From Flammula alnicola (taxonomy: Eukaryota > Basidiomycota > Agaricomycetes > Agaricales > Strophariaceae): DNA of 15,265 nt. Made by a program: the position numbers and the translations under genes. The DNA is taken from assembly GCA_015499995.1 (NCBI GenBank), contig JADNRV010000737.1, positions 1 to 15,265 on the forward strand. Direction: 5' to 3'. Positions 1 through 9,108 of the stretch are shown one piece after another. The notes beneath the pieces are model-generated. The model had not been told where the DNA came from and ran no database searches. It saw only the letters and a list, made by a program, of their open reading frames with translations. How positions within the stretch are numbered: position 1 is the first letter of the stretch; each line of letters starts with the position of its first letter.

Positions 1-191
1 TTTAGTGGGAGAGAACGACACTGCATCTGTAGACGATGGCTTCAACTTTCCGTGGGACAGATCAAGGTTTCGAACTCAGCCAAACTCCGCGAGAGAGACC
101 TTGGCCGCGACGTTCACCACCAACTCATACTCGTAAACCTCGAAGGGCTTCAAACTATTGACTTGCGCTGACGTGTATAACTTTAAGGATC
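1..191. other. Left-edge upstream region
   Basis: This is the 5' flank of the small orphan gene that begins at 192. I see no gene, no clear TATA box and no structured RNA here. It probably contains the promoter and 5' leader of the plus-strand gene. Confidence 0.4.
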
Positions 192-760
192 ATGCCTTTC
201 TCCGTGGACACTAGCTGGCCCCAAGGCTTGCGCCAAATCTTCTCCATCTGTCGTCAACAGAACCAGCCCTTTGAAAACCGATACTACGGCCCCTACGACA
301 AACTGCTCAACTACTGCTTCGAAACGGACTCCTTCAGGTTCTTCGTCGCGCCGCAGTATCCTCCCAGCGAGTTGAGCTCCCGCGACGTCCTTCACTTTGT
401 CGTGTTTATCATGGTATGCAACCAGCACCGCCAACCAGTGTTGATCGCCGAGATCAAGAATGACGGATGGGCTGGTAAGCCCGATCTCCGCCTGGCAGCC
501 GACGAGCAAGTCCGTCGTCGGTACGATTCCATGATGCCAGAGTGTCCCTTGCCCCGCTTGTGGGGTTTGAGCTTGCTCGGCACATCACTCCGAGTCTATT
601 GTGGGGACGTTGCCACAGGCACTCTTCAGCCGGAATATCAAGCCCGCCCCGATCCAACTTCTTCGAAGGGGAGTGGAATCTGGATATCTTGTCCGAGGAA
701 GGGTTTAATAAGATGAAGGAGATTGTCACGGATATCCTTGCCGCCAGTGCCCAAATATGA
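192..760 (+). CDS. Orphan basidiomycete protein, PD-(D/E)XK-like, frame broken near 650
   Basis: The first part reads 192 to about 650 (about 153 residues). The conserved C terminus then continues in another frame from about 651 to the TGA at 758-760, beginning around SNFFEGEWNLDILSEEGF, so the full product would be about 190 residues. The switch needs one missing base (or two extra) in the C-rich stretch 641-655. No intron fits a gap this small. From memory, this resembles an uncharacterised family common in Agaricomycetes, with motifs such as FFVAPQ, AEIK and RLWGLSLLGTSLRVY. Residues Asp65, Glu87-x-Lys89 and Gln106 are spaced as in PD-(D/E)XK nuclease folds, but that is my inference and no function is established. 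The start at 192 is the first ATG and leads directly into the conserved STAWP-like N terminus. The gene is convergent with ORC1. It may be a pseudogene, or the break may be a sequencing error. Confidence 0.7.
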
Positions 761-1346
761 GCCCACGTTCTCCTGCCAATGACTCTCCAGGCCATATTTC
801 GCCTTCGTGCCTTGCTGCTGTACTTGTATCCCTTATGTTGTATCTTTGCAAATGACTTGAATTCTGTATCAATTTCTTTCGTATGGCTACCTTCGTCTAC
901 GCTCGAATGAGTCATTTATGTGCATTACAATGGCGTAGGGGCCTTTTGGGCGGAATCTATGAGGCATTCCGGACACGAAGGCTAAGGCAAAGTGGAGAGA
1001 GACCTTCCGCAATGCGGTTGACTGCGAACGTGCAGTAAAGGCGCACATCAAGGAGCACCATCCTGAAGCTCATCATCGTCGGGAAGTCTTGGAGGATTTG
1101 GAGGGATGCTGGGGATGGGGAATTTTAGAGGAAATGGATTAAGTGTCGAATCACCTGGAGTCAAGAAGCAACGAAGAGAAACATAGGTCTGCTTTACCAC
1201 CTTCACGTTAAGAAAAACCAACTGGGAATTTGAAGGCGCAATCATCCTAGATGTCCACTCCCCTCCTGACTGAAGACGGAAATGGGACTGAAATGCAACC
1301 TTTGTTTTATTCGTTGTGGGCGAGGAAAATATACACACAAATTGGT
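761..1346. other. Convergent intergenic region between the orphan gene and ORC1
   Basis: This stretch must hold the 3' untranslated regions and polyadenylation signals of the two converging genes. No complete gene is supported. An open, charged, coding-like plus-strand stretch lies at 963-1142 and is listed separately. Confidence 0.4.
963..1142 (+). other. Coding-like open stretch without start codon
   Basis: Plus-strand frame 3 is open from just after a stop at 960-962 to a TAA at 1140-1142. It encodes about 59 residues rich in Lys, Arg, Glu and His, including WRETFRNAVDCERAVKAHIK and LEDLEGCWGWG. The composition looks like a helical protein segment more than random intergenic sequence. There is no ATG near its beginning, and I found no upstream exon that joins it cleanly. 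It could be a terminal exon, a gene remnant, or chance. I do not recognise a family. Confidence 0.2.
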
Positions 1347-4300
1347 TCAATTTCCTAAAACATTTTTCCACCGCTGACCTCCTACATCTCCCAATACCTT
1401 CTCCACCTCCCCCTGCTCAATATTGAGCAGAAGTCTCCTTTCGCCTTCGGCTTTTCGAGCAACCGTAGCCCCATCTTCGACAACGACGGCGCGGGATGAG
1501 ACCAACGAGTCCAGGACCATGACGAGCTCCGCAGGGGTTGGCTTACGCGTGGGGTCGTCTTCAGAAGTTAGTACATCCACGTACGTGAGATGCTGGTGCT
1601 GGACCTTCAGATGAAGAGAAGGACGATTAAGCATAATCTTGATAATGAAGCAACAAAAAACTTACTTCGCTCCATTTAATCTCTTCCACGCCCTCACGCT
1701 TGACGCATTTAACAAGTGACGCGAGCATAAGACGCTCGTGGAAGCTAAGATCTCGGAGGTACGCCGCTGTCGGGGTATTCTGCATGATTTGTACAACTTC
1801 CTTCACATGGGGAGCCTTGACAGTGCCTTTGGACGGCCGCACAAGTTCGACCGCTCGTCTGAAAGGATGAAAGATTAGCGACGACCCAAGTTATCGAATG
1901 GAGTTGCTCACCTGCAAATATCGAGTACCCTTCTGGCGTCTCCGGTTATCCGACTCACAGTCATAGAGGCAAATTTGATGGCATCGGGCGCAATGACAAC
2001 CTGCGATCCTCCTTCCTCGTCTTCCAAACCCTCTTTCACGCTGGCTAAACGAGCCTCGACGATCTTTTCCAGTTGTTCTCGAGTGTACGGTTGAAAGTTG
2101 ATTCGAATCATACCTGTCTCAAAATCAGAGAACGAACCATTGGATGAAGGGAAGAGACCAACCCAATCGACTTCTCACTCTTCCTGTCATCACGCGTTCG
2201 GGAAGATCCATCGTGTTCGCAACAGCGATAACGACGAGCTTACTGCCAACAAGAGTTGGCCAGTTGAAGAAATTGTAGATGACGTCTTGTTTGGGGGTCA
2301 CTAATTGGTCAAGCTCGTCCATCAAAACAACGCTAGGGTATGAAATTCAGCCGAGGTAGAAAAAGGCATAAGAGGGAAACAAACTATACCATGCATGTCC
2401 TCCAGGTCCGCGATTCCCTGTCGTAAAATATCGCATGAGCACCTTCAGACTCTCCTTCGCACTGGTGCGGAGATGGCCTTCCTTAGCCACGTCATGGTCT
2501 GATATACCCTCCCAGAGAAGGTTATAGGCGGCAGAGGGCTCTGGAATCTTTAAGCCGTTAATCTCAACGTAACTGAATGGATTAATTTCCTACAAGAAAT
2601 GAGCGTCAGCGTGTGGCACAACATTACAACGACAAAACATACGCTATTTTCTGCCATGCGCTTCAGCTCTTTTATGACCGTATGAACAGTAGCCGTCTTC
2701 CCAGTCCAGGAACGCCAGAAATATCTGAATGTGTATGTCAATGAAGACGAATGAGCGTCGAGAAAGAAGGCGCTCTTACAGACACAACCTCCGCTACCTT
2801 CCTCGAGCAGCTCTCCGACACACCTCAACACGCGCGCGTACTCATCCTCTCGGCAAGGTAACGCGTCGGGCCGACTTCCTACGTGCAAAGCATGCATCGA
2901 ACGCAGCCAAGGGTCCTTAGGCAGATGAGTCATACTTGCTTGGAATGTCAGCGATTGCTCAGGAAAGCGGATCGCAAAAGTCGCTGTGGACTTGCGCTTC
3001 CGAGGAGAGGAGGAAGGGGTTCGGGGACCACGTTTCCGCCGGGCCAAAGCCGCCTTGGAGTGGGGGGTGGGCTGCACGAACGTTTTGTCACGCTTGGTCT
3101 TCCGAGGAGTTCTATCCTGGCCGCGTTTACGCTTTCGTGAAGGGGTATGTGGTTCGGCCAGGCCGTCTTCCTCTTCATCGTCGCTGGAATGGCGTTCGTC
3201 AGATCCACTCAGGTCATCGTCGACCTCATCTTCTTCCCCGTTAGATGCCGATTCAGAAGCTTCGAAGTCGTCAGAATCATCCACCTCCGACTCTGAGATC
3301 TCGTCGTCGTCTTCGTCACCCCGAGACTTTCTACCCCTGGACTTCTTCGTTATGGCATCATGGTGTCTGTGGTCGGGACTCTTCTTTTCGACGACGTCCC
3401 AGCCATTGCCCTCTCCCCAGGCTGATGGGTCGTTCTTCCTCGAGCTCGGGCCAGAGTCATCGAGAGGTGGCTCAGTCCTCAATAAGGCATCTTTTCGATG
3501 GCGTTCCCAATGGAACTCGTAAAACATTCCACGTCGGGAGTCGACGGCTAGGCGGCAGTAGAAGTTCTTCTCGGGTTCACCATTTACTTCGGACTCCTGC
3601 TCCTCCTCATCAGCTTCCTTGTCCGAGTCATCTGGTCCATCATCGCTTGCTGGAGAAAATCTGGTCCTCTTCTTGAGAGGTGATCCGGGACGTCGTTTGG
3701 AAGGCGTCACAGGGCCAGAGACGTAGCTATACGTCTTCGGTTTCGGTTTCGCCTTCACCACTGTGCGGCGGATGCCAGAGACTGCGCAGCGCGAAAGAAT
3801 GACGCTTGGGGTGACAATGACCCTAGTTGACAGACAATAATATATTTCGTTCTGTGTGATGCCGTGTTAGTAAACCTTAAGTCTATATCGAAAAAGGTAG
3901 AAAACAAACCTCCTCGTGTTCACGTTTCGCACGAACACTGGCCATCTCAGTGGGTCTGAGGAACCAGTGAACGCGTACCCGCATCTTGGTGGGACCAATT
4001 TCCACATCCTCGCCCTTCTGCCTTGTTTCCCACATCGCGACTATGACTCCAATACTCGGAGGGCGTTTCATGAGATACAGCGTGTCGGTCTCCACCATTA
4101 TAGTGTCTCCTACACGATAGGTCTGGACCGCTGTCTTCCCTGCGTGCATCCGCTTAGCACCTCTGAAGCTCGTCGCCTTCCTCTTCATCCTGAACGCGTC
4201 ATAGAACGTAGACTCGAGCTCTTCGTCGTCGTCGTCGTCTTCTCCCGCTTTATTCCGTGCCTCTTGTTCTTCAGGAAGCAAGTCGAGTTCAGGGTTGGTC

Positions 4301-4437
4301 TTGCGCACATAGATAGGCTCGCTGGCCCATCCACATTCGAGGATGTTCTTGTCGTCTAGCTTTGCAGACGGGGTGGCTGTGGGTTGAAAACGCTGAGAGC
4401 GTCGCGTAGGGGTTTGTGGAAGAGATTCTCTAGCCAT
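1347..4437 (-). CDS. ORC1: Origin recognition complex subunit 1 (ORC1), eight exons
   Basis: ORC1 is the ATPase subunit of the nuclear complex that marks replication origins and, with Cdc6, loads the MCM helicase. Minus-strand exons read 4437-3910, 3851-2780, 2724-2643, 2589-2390, 2332-2163, 2113-1912, 1858-1666 and 1604-1347. All junctions are GT-AG, introns are 49-61 bp, and phases match, giving about 901 residues. Visible parts: BAH domain roughly 100-290 (interrupted by an acidic/basic insert at 207-270), a charged linker 300-465, and AAA+ from about 485. The AAA+ part has Walker A at 537-544, Walker [11 protein letters not shown] at 629-638, sensor 1 [12 protein letters not shown] with Asn667, and the GDARR sensor 2 at 742-746. 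A winged helix follows to the end. One base is missing inside Walker A (2703-2705), which would cause early termination if real. The start at 4437 (MARESL) is preferred; an in-frame ATG at 4527 would add 30 unconserved-looking residues. Confidence 0.93.
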
Positions 4438-4476
4438 GTCAGCGTTCACGGACGCTGGTGTTGTGGGAGAAGAAAC

Positions 4477-4486
4477 TTGGCGGGAA
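4477..4486 (-). promoter_or_regulatory. E2F-like site upstream of ORC1
   Basis: On the ORC1 coding strand this reads TTCCCGCCAA, 40-49 bp before the start codon. The sequence matches the animal/plant E2F consensus core and also resembles the GC-rich sites bound by fungal SBF/MBF factors. It may lie in the promoter or in the 5' leader. Whether it is functional cannot be told from sequence alone. Confidence 0.4.
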
Positions 4487-4539
4487 CAGAAATTACAATG
4501 TGAGTGACACAGTGGAAGTTGAGTCACGAGACGTGACTG

Positions 4540-4545
4540 ACGCGT
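4540..4545. promoter_or_regulatory. ACGCGT (MCB-type) box upstream of ORC1
   Basis: A palindromic ACGCGT lies about 103 bp before the ORC1 start. In fungi this is the core of the Mlu I cell-cycle box bound by MBF, which activates replication genes at G1/S. A second ACGCGT lies at 4924-4929. The position suits G1/S control of ORC1, but a 6-bp site can occur by chance. Confidence 0.4.
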
Positions 4546-5202
4546 CGCGGTTTCCCCTCCAGGCGTTTGATCGGGTTTAAAAATATTTTACTGAAGTCCA
4601 ATAAACGGCGCTGGGAGGACCTTTGGTACGCACGGTCTCCTGTCACACGCCTCAGTGCCCGAGATGAAAAGGAGACGGGAAATTGATATAAAAGGAGAAG
4701 GGAAATCGGGCATGAGCGCTTAAGATATTTCTTGATAGATCGACCGAGCCTATTCCGAAAGGAATCATATTCAAAGTCCCCCCACCCTCTCCTCGATAAA
4801 TTCAAAAGCTGTACCTCTATGCGAACTCATTACAATAAAAAGTAAGACGTCTAGAAAATTTTGATTGGCCTTAGCGCCGCGTCAAAAAGACGGCCCTTGC
4901 CCGCTAGTATGTACTGCTGTTGAACGCGTGAAACCACGTCCCCCTGCCATCATTGGACGGTATTCAGAATTCTTCAATATTTTGCTCAAATCAAATCTTC
5001 GCCAATTGTTAATCGGCTATTTATATATCTAATCAAATTTAATGAGGGTCGTCTGTCATACATTGGTCATACAGTTACATTTTTCATATTGGCTAGTCGA
5101 ATAAATAAGTGAAATATTACTGGACATCGTTTACAACAGGTGGAAAGTCAAGAGTGGGCATCCGAAAAAAAATCAGGCGGCGATGATTGGCTACAAATCA
5201 AA

Positions 5203-5223
5203 GTTGAACGTTGAACGTTGAAG
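5203..5223. repeat. Three-copy 7-bp tandem repeat
   Basis: GTTGAAC occurs twice in tandem, followed by GTTGAAG, covering 21 bp. This is a minimal microsatellite-like repeat in intergenic DNA, with no visible function. Confidence 0.7.
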
Positions 5224-5341
5224 GCTGAATGCAGACGCAATGTAATATAATCACCAAAGACGTATAAGCCTGACAGGCTGACATGGCAAAGGACCGCAGG
5301 ACAGACAGGCAGTGCCATTGTGCCATTACTCCACGACGGGG

Positions 5342-5990
5342 TGGTAGACTTAGTGAGTATTTCGGAAATTCATTCCTTTCGAAGAAGATTCGATAATCGA
5401 GCCACGAGTTTGAGCGTGAAAAGAAAAGAAACGACATAATATTTTCTCCTGGACGGAATGGTTTGAAAGCATGTCGAGTGTCTGGATTGGAAATGGAATT
5501 CCGCTTGAGATGACCACGGAGACTTGATGTTTCCATAGCTGAAGGGCATCGTAAGCCACATTATGACGACAAGGAGCAAGATCCACCACGAGAGCTTGAA
5601 TAACTATAGTCAGACATCATGCTCAGAGGTAAGGCAACAAGTATTTGAATCACCAACAACAATTTTCTCACCTAGAACCGAAGAAACCGCCAATCTCGTT
5701 CTCTAGAAAGGAGCGATTTCGTTGAGAGGTACCTGGAGGAGAATCCAGAACTCCCAGAGGCAAGGACAGAGGATACAGAGGAGGCCTCGAGTTCGAGATG
5801 CTTTCGTCCAAACAAAATGGGATCGAGACAAATGTAAAGGCGTGTAATTTAATGTAAGGAAAGGCAAGCCTCGAAGCTTGAGCTTAACGATTTGACCTCC
5901 GAGGAGTCGTCCGTCGCTCGATGATTGTCCAAAAGTTGCCAGAACCGTTTCAGGAATTTCAGGACGCAGGAATTTCGACAAAGGAGCCAT
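5342..5990 (-). other. Weak candidate for a spliced minus-strand gene
   Basis: A 95-codon open frame begins at an ATG at 5990 (MAPLSKFLRPEIPETVLATF) and ends near 5703. Further on, 5603-5342 is open and ends in TAA, and includes DLAPCRHNVAYDALQLW. Between them lies an intron-like segment, 5671-5604. It has GTGAGA at the 5' end, a CTGAC branch-point-like motif 12 bases before the 3' end, and TATAG at the acceptor. The exon before that intron is open for only about 31 bases in the required frame, and I could not find a clean junction joining it to the 5990 open frame. I recognise no domain. It may be a fast-evolving small gene, a non-coding transcript, or nothing. Confidence 0.18.
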
Positions 5991-6224
5991 GTTCCAGTTA
6001 AAAATAATTCCGATTAATCACCAGGCGCTTTGTTGAGGTAATATCGGCCACACTGAGTGCATCGGCTGCAAGCTGGAAGGACTCAAGGAGAGAATACGAG
6101 CTCGAGCCAGAGGGTGTAGCCAAACACAACCAAACTCTCAGCCACCAGCCGAACTTTCCTGTCCGCTGGTCGACTCGCTCGTCAACGTCAAGACTCCCGC
6201 AAGACCGTCCACAAAATCCGTGCT

Positions 6225-6474
6225 GTAAGTCCGCTAAACTGCATCTCCATGTTCCCCAGAACCCGTAGAGAGTCGTTTCATGCCGCTTGGAGCGGTGGAA
6301 CTGGGTGGATGGAGTCGGAACTTTTGGATGTCGACTGACGATCTGCTTGCCTTGCAGCCGGAAACAAGTGCGAATCCAGCATCGCAGTATGTGAAGCCTC
6401 TTTCCGAAGTCCTATTCCTAAACTCGCAAATTTTGGCGCATTTTCAGCTTCCGTCTATAATCCTATCGGCCCAG
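6225..6474 (+). other. Possible 5' untranslated intron of eS10
   Basis: A strong donor, GTAAGT, lies at 6225-6230, and acceptors CCCAG (ending 6474) and TTTTCAG (ending 6447) lie just before the ATG at 6476. If the 6474 acceptor is used, the intron would be 250 bp and end one base before the start codon. Introns close to the start codon are common in fungal ribosomal protein genes. I found no box C/D pair in the segment, so no snoRNA is called. The other reading is simply a long leader. Confidence 0.35.
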
Positions 6475-6475
6475 C

Positions 6476-7021
6476 ATGATTATCACGAAACAGAACAGGC
6501 GCATCATCTATGAGAACCTCTTCAAGGGTGCGTGGTGATTTTGATGGGTTAACGGATGGATTTTCATATGACTTTATTACAGAGGGTGTTCTCGTCGCCA
6601 AAAAAGATTACAATGCCCCAAAGCACGAAGAACTCGACGTTCCTAACCTGCAAGTCATCAAGGCTCTCCAAAGCCTGACCTCCAAGGGCTTCGTCAAGAC
6701 CCAATTCTCTTGGCAATGGTATTACTACGTCCTAACCCCCGAGGGCGTTGAGTACCTCCGCGAATGGTGTGTTTCAGTTTTCGTCGTCTCTGGCTTCACT
6801 AACAAATTTACAGGCTCCACCTCCCTGCCGAAATCGTCCCTGCGACACACAAGAAGGCAGTTCGTCCTCCCCGCCCCGCTACCGTTCGCCCTGGTGGCGG
6901 TGAGGGTGCTTACCGTGCCCCCCGCGGCGACCGCGAAGGATACCGCAGCAAGAAGGAGGATGCTCCTGGAGAGTTCAGGCCACAGTTCGCTGGTGTTGGA
7001 CGGGGTGCTCCTCGGGAGTAG
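6476..7021 (+). CDS. RPS10: Small ribosomal subunit protein eS10
   Basis: eS10 is a eukaryote-specific protein of the 40S ribosomal subunit, located near the mRNA entry side of the head/beak. Coding exons are 6476-6527, 6583-6766 and 6814-7021, giving 147 residues. Both introns (55 and 47 bp) have GT-AG ends and keep the frame. The N-terminal part carries the winged-helix S10/plectin-type domain, recognised by the order [58 protein letters not shown] and [14 protein letters not shown]. The C-terminal tail is Gly/Arg/Pro-rich and ends GRGAPRE, as expected for the family. The frame is intact throughout. Expression is probably high and constitutive. The gene is convergent with the fucosyltransferase-like gene, with stops 162 bp apart. 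Confidence 0.97.
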
Positions 7022-7183
7022 ACGTTGGGTGCGAGTTCATTACATTATCCATTACGACGATCAGAATTTGTGGTATGAGCATGTTATATGTACCCATGCT
7101 ATGCTATCTTTCGCTATGCAGGATATCTCTTTTTCTTGTTTCCAGTCTCCTCGTCCGCCACATTTGAAGAAGATCTATTCTAT

Positions 7184-9108
7184 TTATCCGAAGATATCAA
7201 CAACATTCCTCTGATAGGACTGCCGACTTCGACTCCACCCTTCATTCCTTGCATCGACGACCTGCTTTGTAAACGAGCTAGTATGATGAGGTGGTTGAAA
7301 GATGTAGACCCGCCAGGATGGACGTACCTTCTTCGGCTACACCTGCTCGCACCACTAACGAACAGATTTGCTTTGATACTGACTAATTTATCCAAGATGC
7401 CGAAGACCCCAGAATCCTGCATTAGATCGGTCTCTGCGCCTGTCACCATATCCAGAGAGTCAACAAAGTCAGTCAATCTCCATGCACTTAATTCGCCTTG
7501 TTTATCGAACGCGTTCTGCAGGATCTGAATGGCTTCTTCGTGCCGTGTCTCGAAGTCTCTGAAGGTACCCGATTTCGCGATCACCGCAGGACGACGCTGA
7601 GAAGCAACACGTTTGACGATCGGATATGGGTAGTCGCCCGCGAACCAGACGGTAGTGATGTTCGCCGCCAGCGCGGAGTCATGGAGGATGCGGGAAAGGA
7701 CATCGACGAGCGCGTGCGCGCAGTCGTTGAGTACTTCGGGGTCAACGGTTTCCATTCGCCATTGGACCGCGAGATAAGGGTCTTTGGGAGCATGTCTGGT
7801 CGCAAGGTCATGCATTTGCTTGGAATATTGCAGGGATTGTCCAGGAAGCGAGGCTGGAAATACGGGATGGCGCAAATCCCAGTTGATCACCATGACCTGC
7901 GTTTCTGACGAGGAAACAAGACTATGGTTCAGGCCGCCGACCCCGACAGGGATTTCATACGAGGCCGGGTCCTTCCTCGCGATTCGTGATGAAACAGCTG
8001 AGAAGGCTTCGACAATGGAATCTCCAATAGGTCTGATACTTCCATCTCTGTTTGTAAACGACGTTGTTGACATAAAGACAGGCAGGGTTTCTAGCTTGAG
8101 TCGTTGGAACTTGCTCGAGAAGCACCCTGGTAGATCCCTCTCCCAGGCCCCGAAGGCGTCGTAGGCCAGCACTGAAATGTCCGGGTTGGAGTGCACGGTT
8201 CCTTCGCGGAACTTTGTATGCGCTGGCAGCGCCGATGCGATGGATACCAACTGTGACTTGATTTGTCCTTGGCGGCCATAGTCATTGAGCCATGTCCTGA
8301 AGCTTTCGAGCTCTACGAACCAGTCTTGGCTGTCCGCTTCATCATTCAGCGAAGTCACATCATAGTATGTGCTCATGCGCCATTTAAAGCAAGCCCCGAC
8401 CTTACTCTTCCCAACATTAGGCAACACCAGAGTCCGGTTGAGCTCTCTCGCAATGCGGGCGATTTGCGTGAAATGTATGCGCGCTTTTGATTCCTGTTCG
8501 GCGACGCGCAGTGGAAGGAGGAAACGGCAAGGCCGTGGATGCTTGGCTGACTCGCATATAGCGTCTAGACCCTGGCTTTTCAGACTTGTGGACCCGGATG
8601 GGCGAGAAGGACGCTCGGGTATACGTGTCACGATGGGTGGCCAGCGAAATCTAGAACTCGCCGTTGGAGATAAGGAGTTCAAGTCGTAATATTCTGGAGC
8701 GAAGAACTCTTGCATCCTCTCAAGTTTGTCCAAGATCGCCCGGTCGACTAGAGGATATCTCCATGGCGCACTTGTTTCGGAACGCAGTGGCCCGTCCTCG
8801 GCGGTGTGGCCGTCGTCTCCCGAGTCGTACGTATTCTCTGCTGGAGCGTTGTCCGCTGTTTGATTATCGCTGTCAAGATTCGCTGTCTTATTCATACCCA
8901 AGTCCCTATGGTCTCGTTTAGAGCGCATATATCCACCCACCGTGAGGAGGAGAACAGCTATGAACACAAATATCCGGACTCCGGTCAACCTGAGGGGAAA
9001 TCTTGTTGTCCGAATGGAGTTTTCGTGAGGATGTAACTGATCATCTCCGTCGTACCCATGTGTCCATTGCTCTCTACTTTCTCCCACTTTCGAACGCGCC
9101 CGAAGCAT
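7184..9108 (-). CDS. Type II membrane glycosyltransferase, O-fucosyltransferase-like
   Basis: Exons are 9108-7328 and 7277-7184, giving 624 residues. The 50-bp intron has GTACGT at the donor and ACTAG at the acceptor; ignoring it replaces the conserved tail. The start at 9108 is the first in-frame ATG; the frame is open further upstream but has no ATG. A cytosolic tail of about 43 residues is followed by one membrane segment at 44-60 ([17 protein letters not shown]), an acidic stem with NxS/T sites, and a luminal catalytic part. Family marks as I remember them are [20 protein letters not shown] near 212-231, QWRMET near 449-454 (arginine motif of GDP-fucose binding) and [18 protein letters not shown] near 582-599. 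This architecture fits a Golgi or ER enzyme that transfers fucose or a related sugar to protein. Donor and acceptor are inferred, not shown. It is divergent from the F-box gene. Confidence 0.78.

Larger units (their letters stand above)
4438..6475. other. Long divergent intergenic region between ORC1 and eS10
   Basis: About 2 kb separates the two divergent starts. The left part carries the candidate ORC1 cell-cycle sites. The middle (about 4800-5200) is AT-rich and I see no gene in it. A 7-bp triplet repeat lies at 5203-5223. The stretch 5342-5990 shows weak signs of a spliced minus-strand gene, listed separately. The right part (about 6180-6475) should hold the eS10 promoter and 5' leader, probably with an intron. 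Confidence 0.45.

Noticed and set aside
66..80. TTCGAACTC word resembling a tRNA T-arm
   Set aside because: No matching acceptor stem, D-arm or anticodon arm around it.
454..915. Minus-strand 153-codon open frame over the orphan gene
   Set aside because: It overlaps conserved plus-strand coding sequence and has no recognisable domain.
2690..2780. Alternative acceptor to rescue the ORC1 Walker A frame
   Set aside because: Any acceptor that puts GKT in frame makes the preceding residues WRSW instead of the conserved GVPG, so splicing cannot restore the motif.
2986..3522. Long plus-strand open frame opposite ORC1
   Set aside because: It is the mirror of the acidic Asp/Glu/Ser linker of ORC1 and gives low-complexity Ser-rich sequence; the minus-strand gene explains it.
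4524..4805. Minus-strand open frame upstream of ORC1
   Set aside because: Basic, low-information sequence lying over the ORC1 promoter; no domain or splice link to ORC1.
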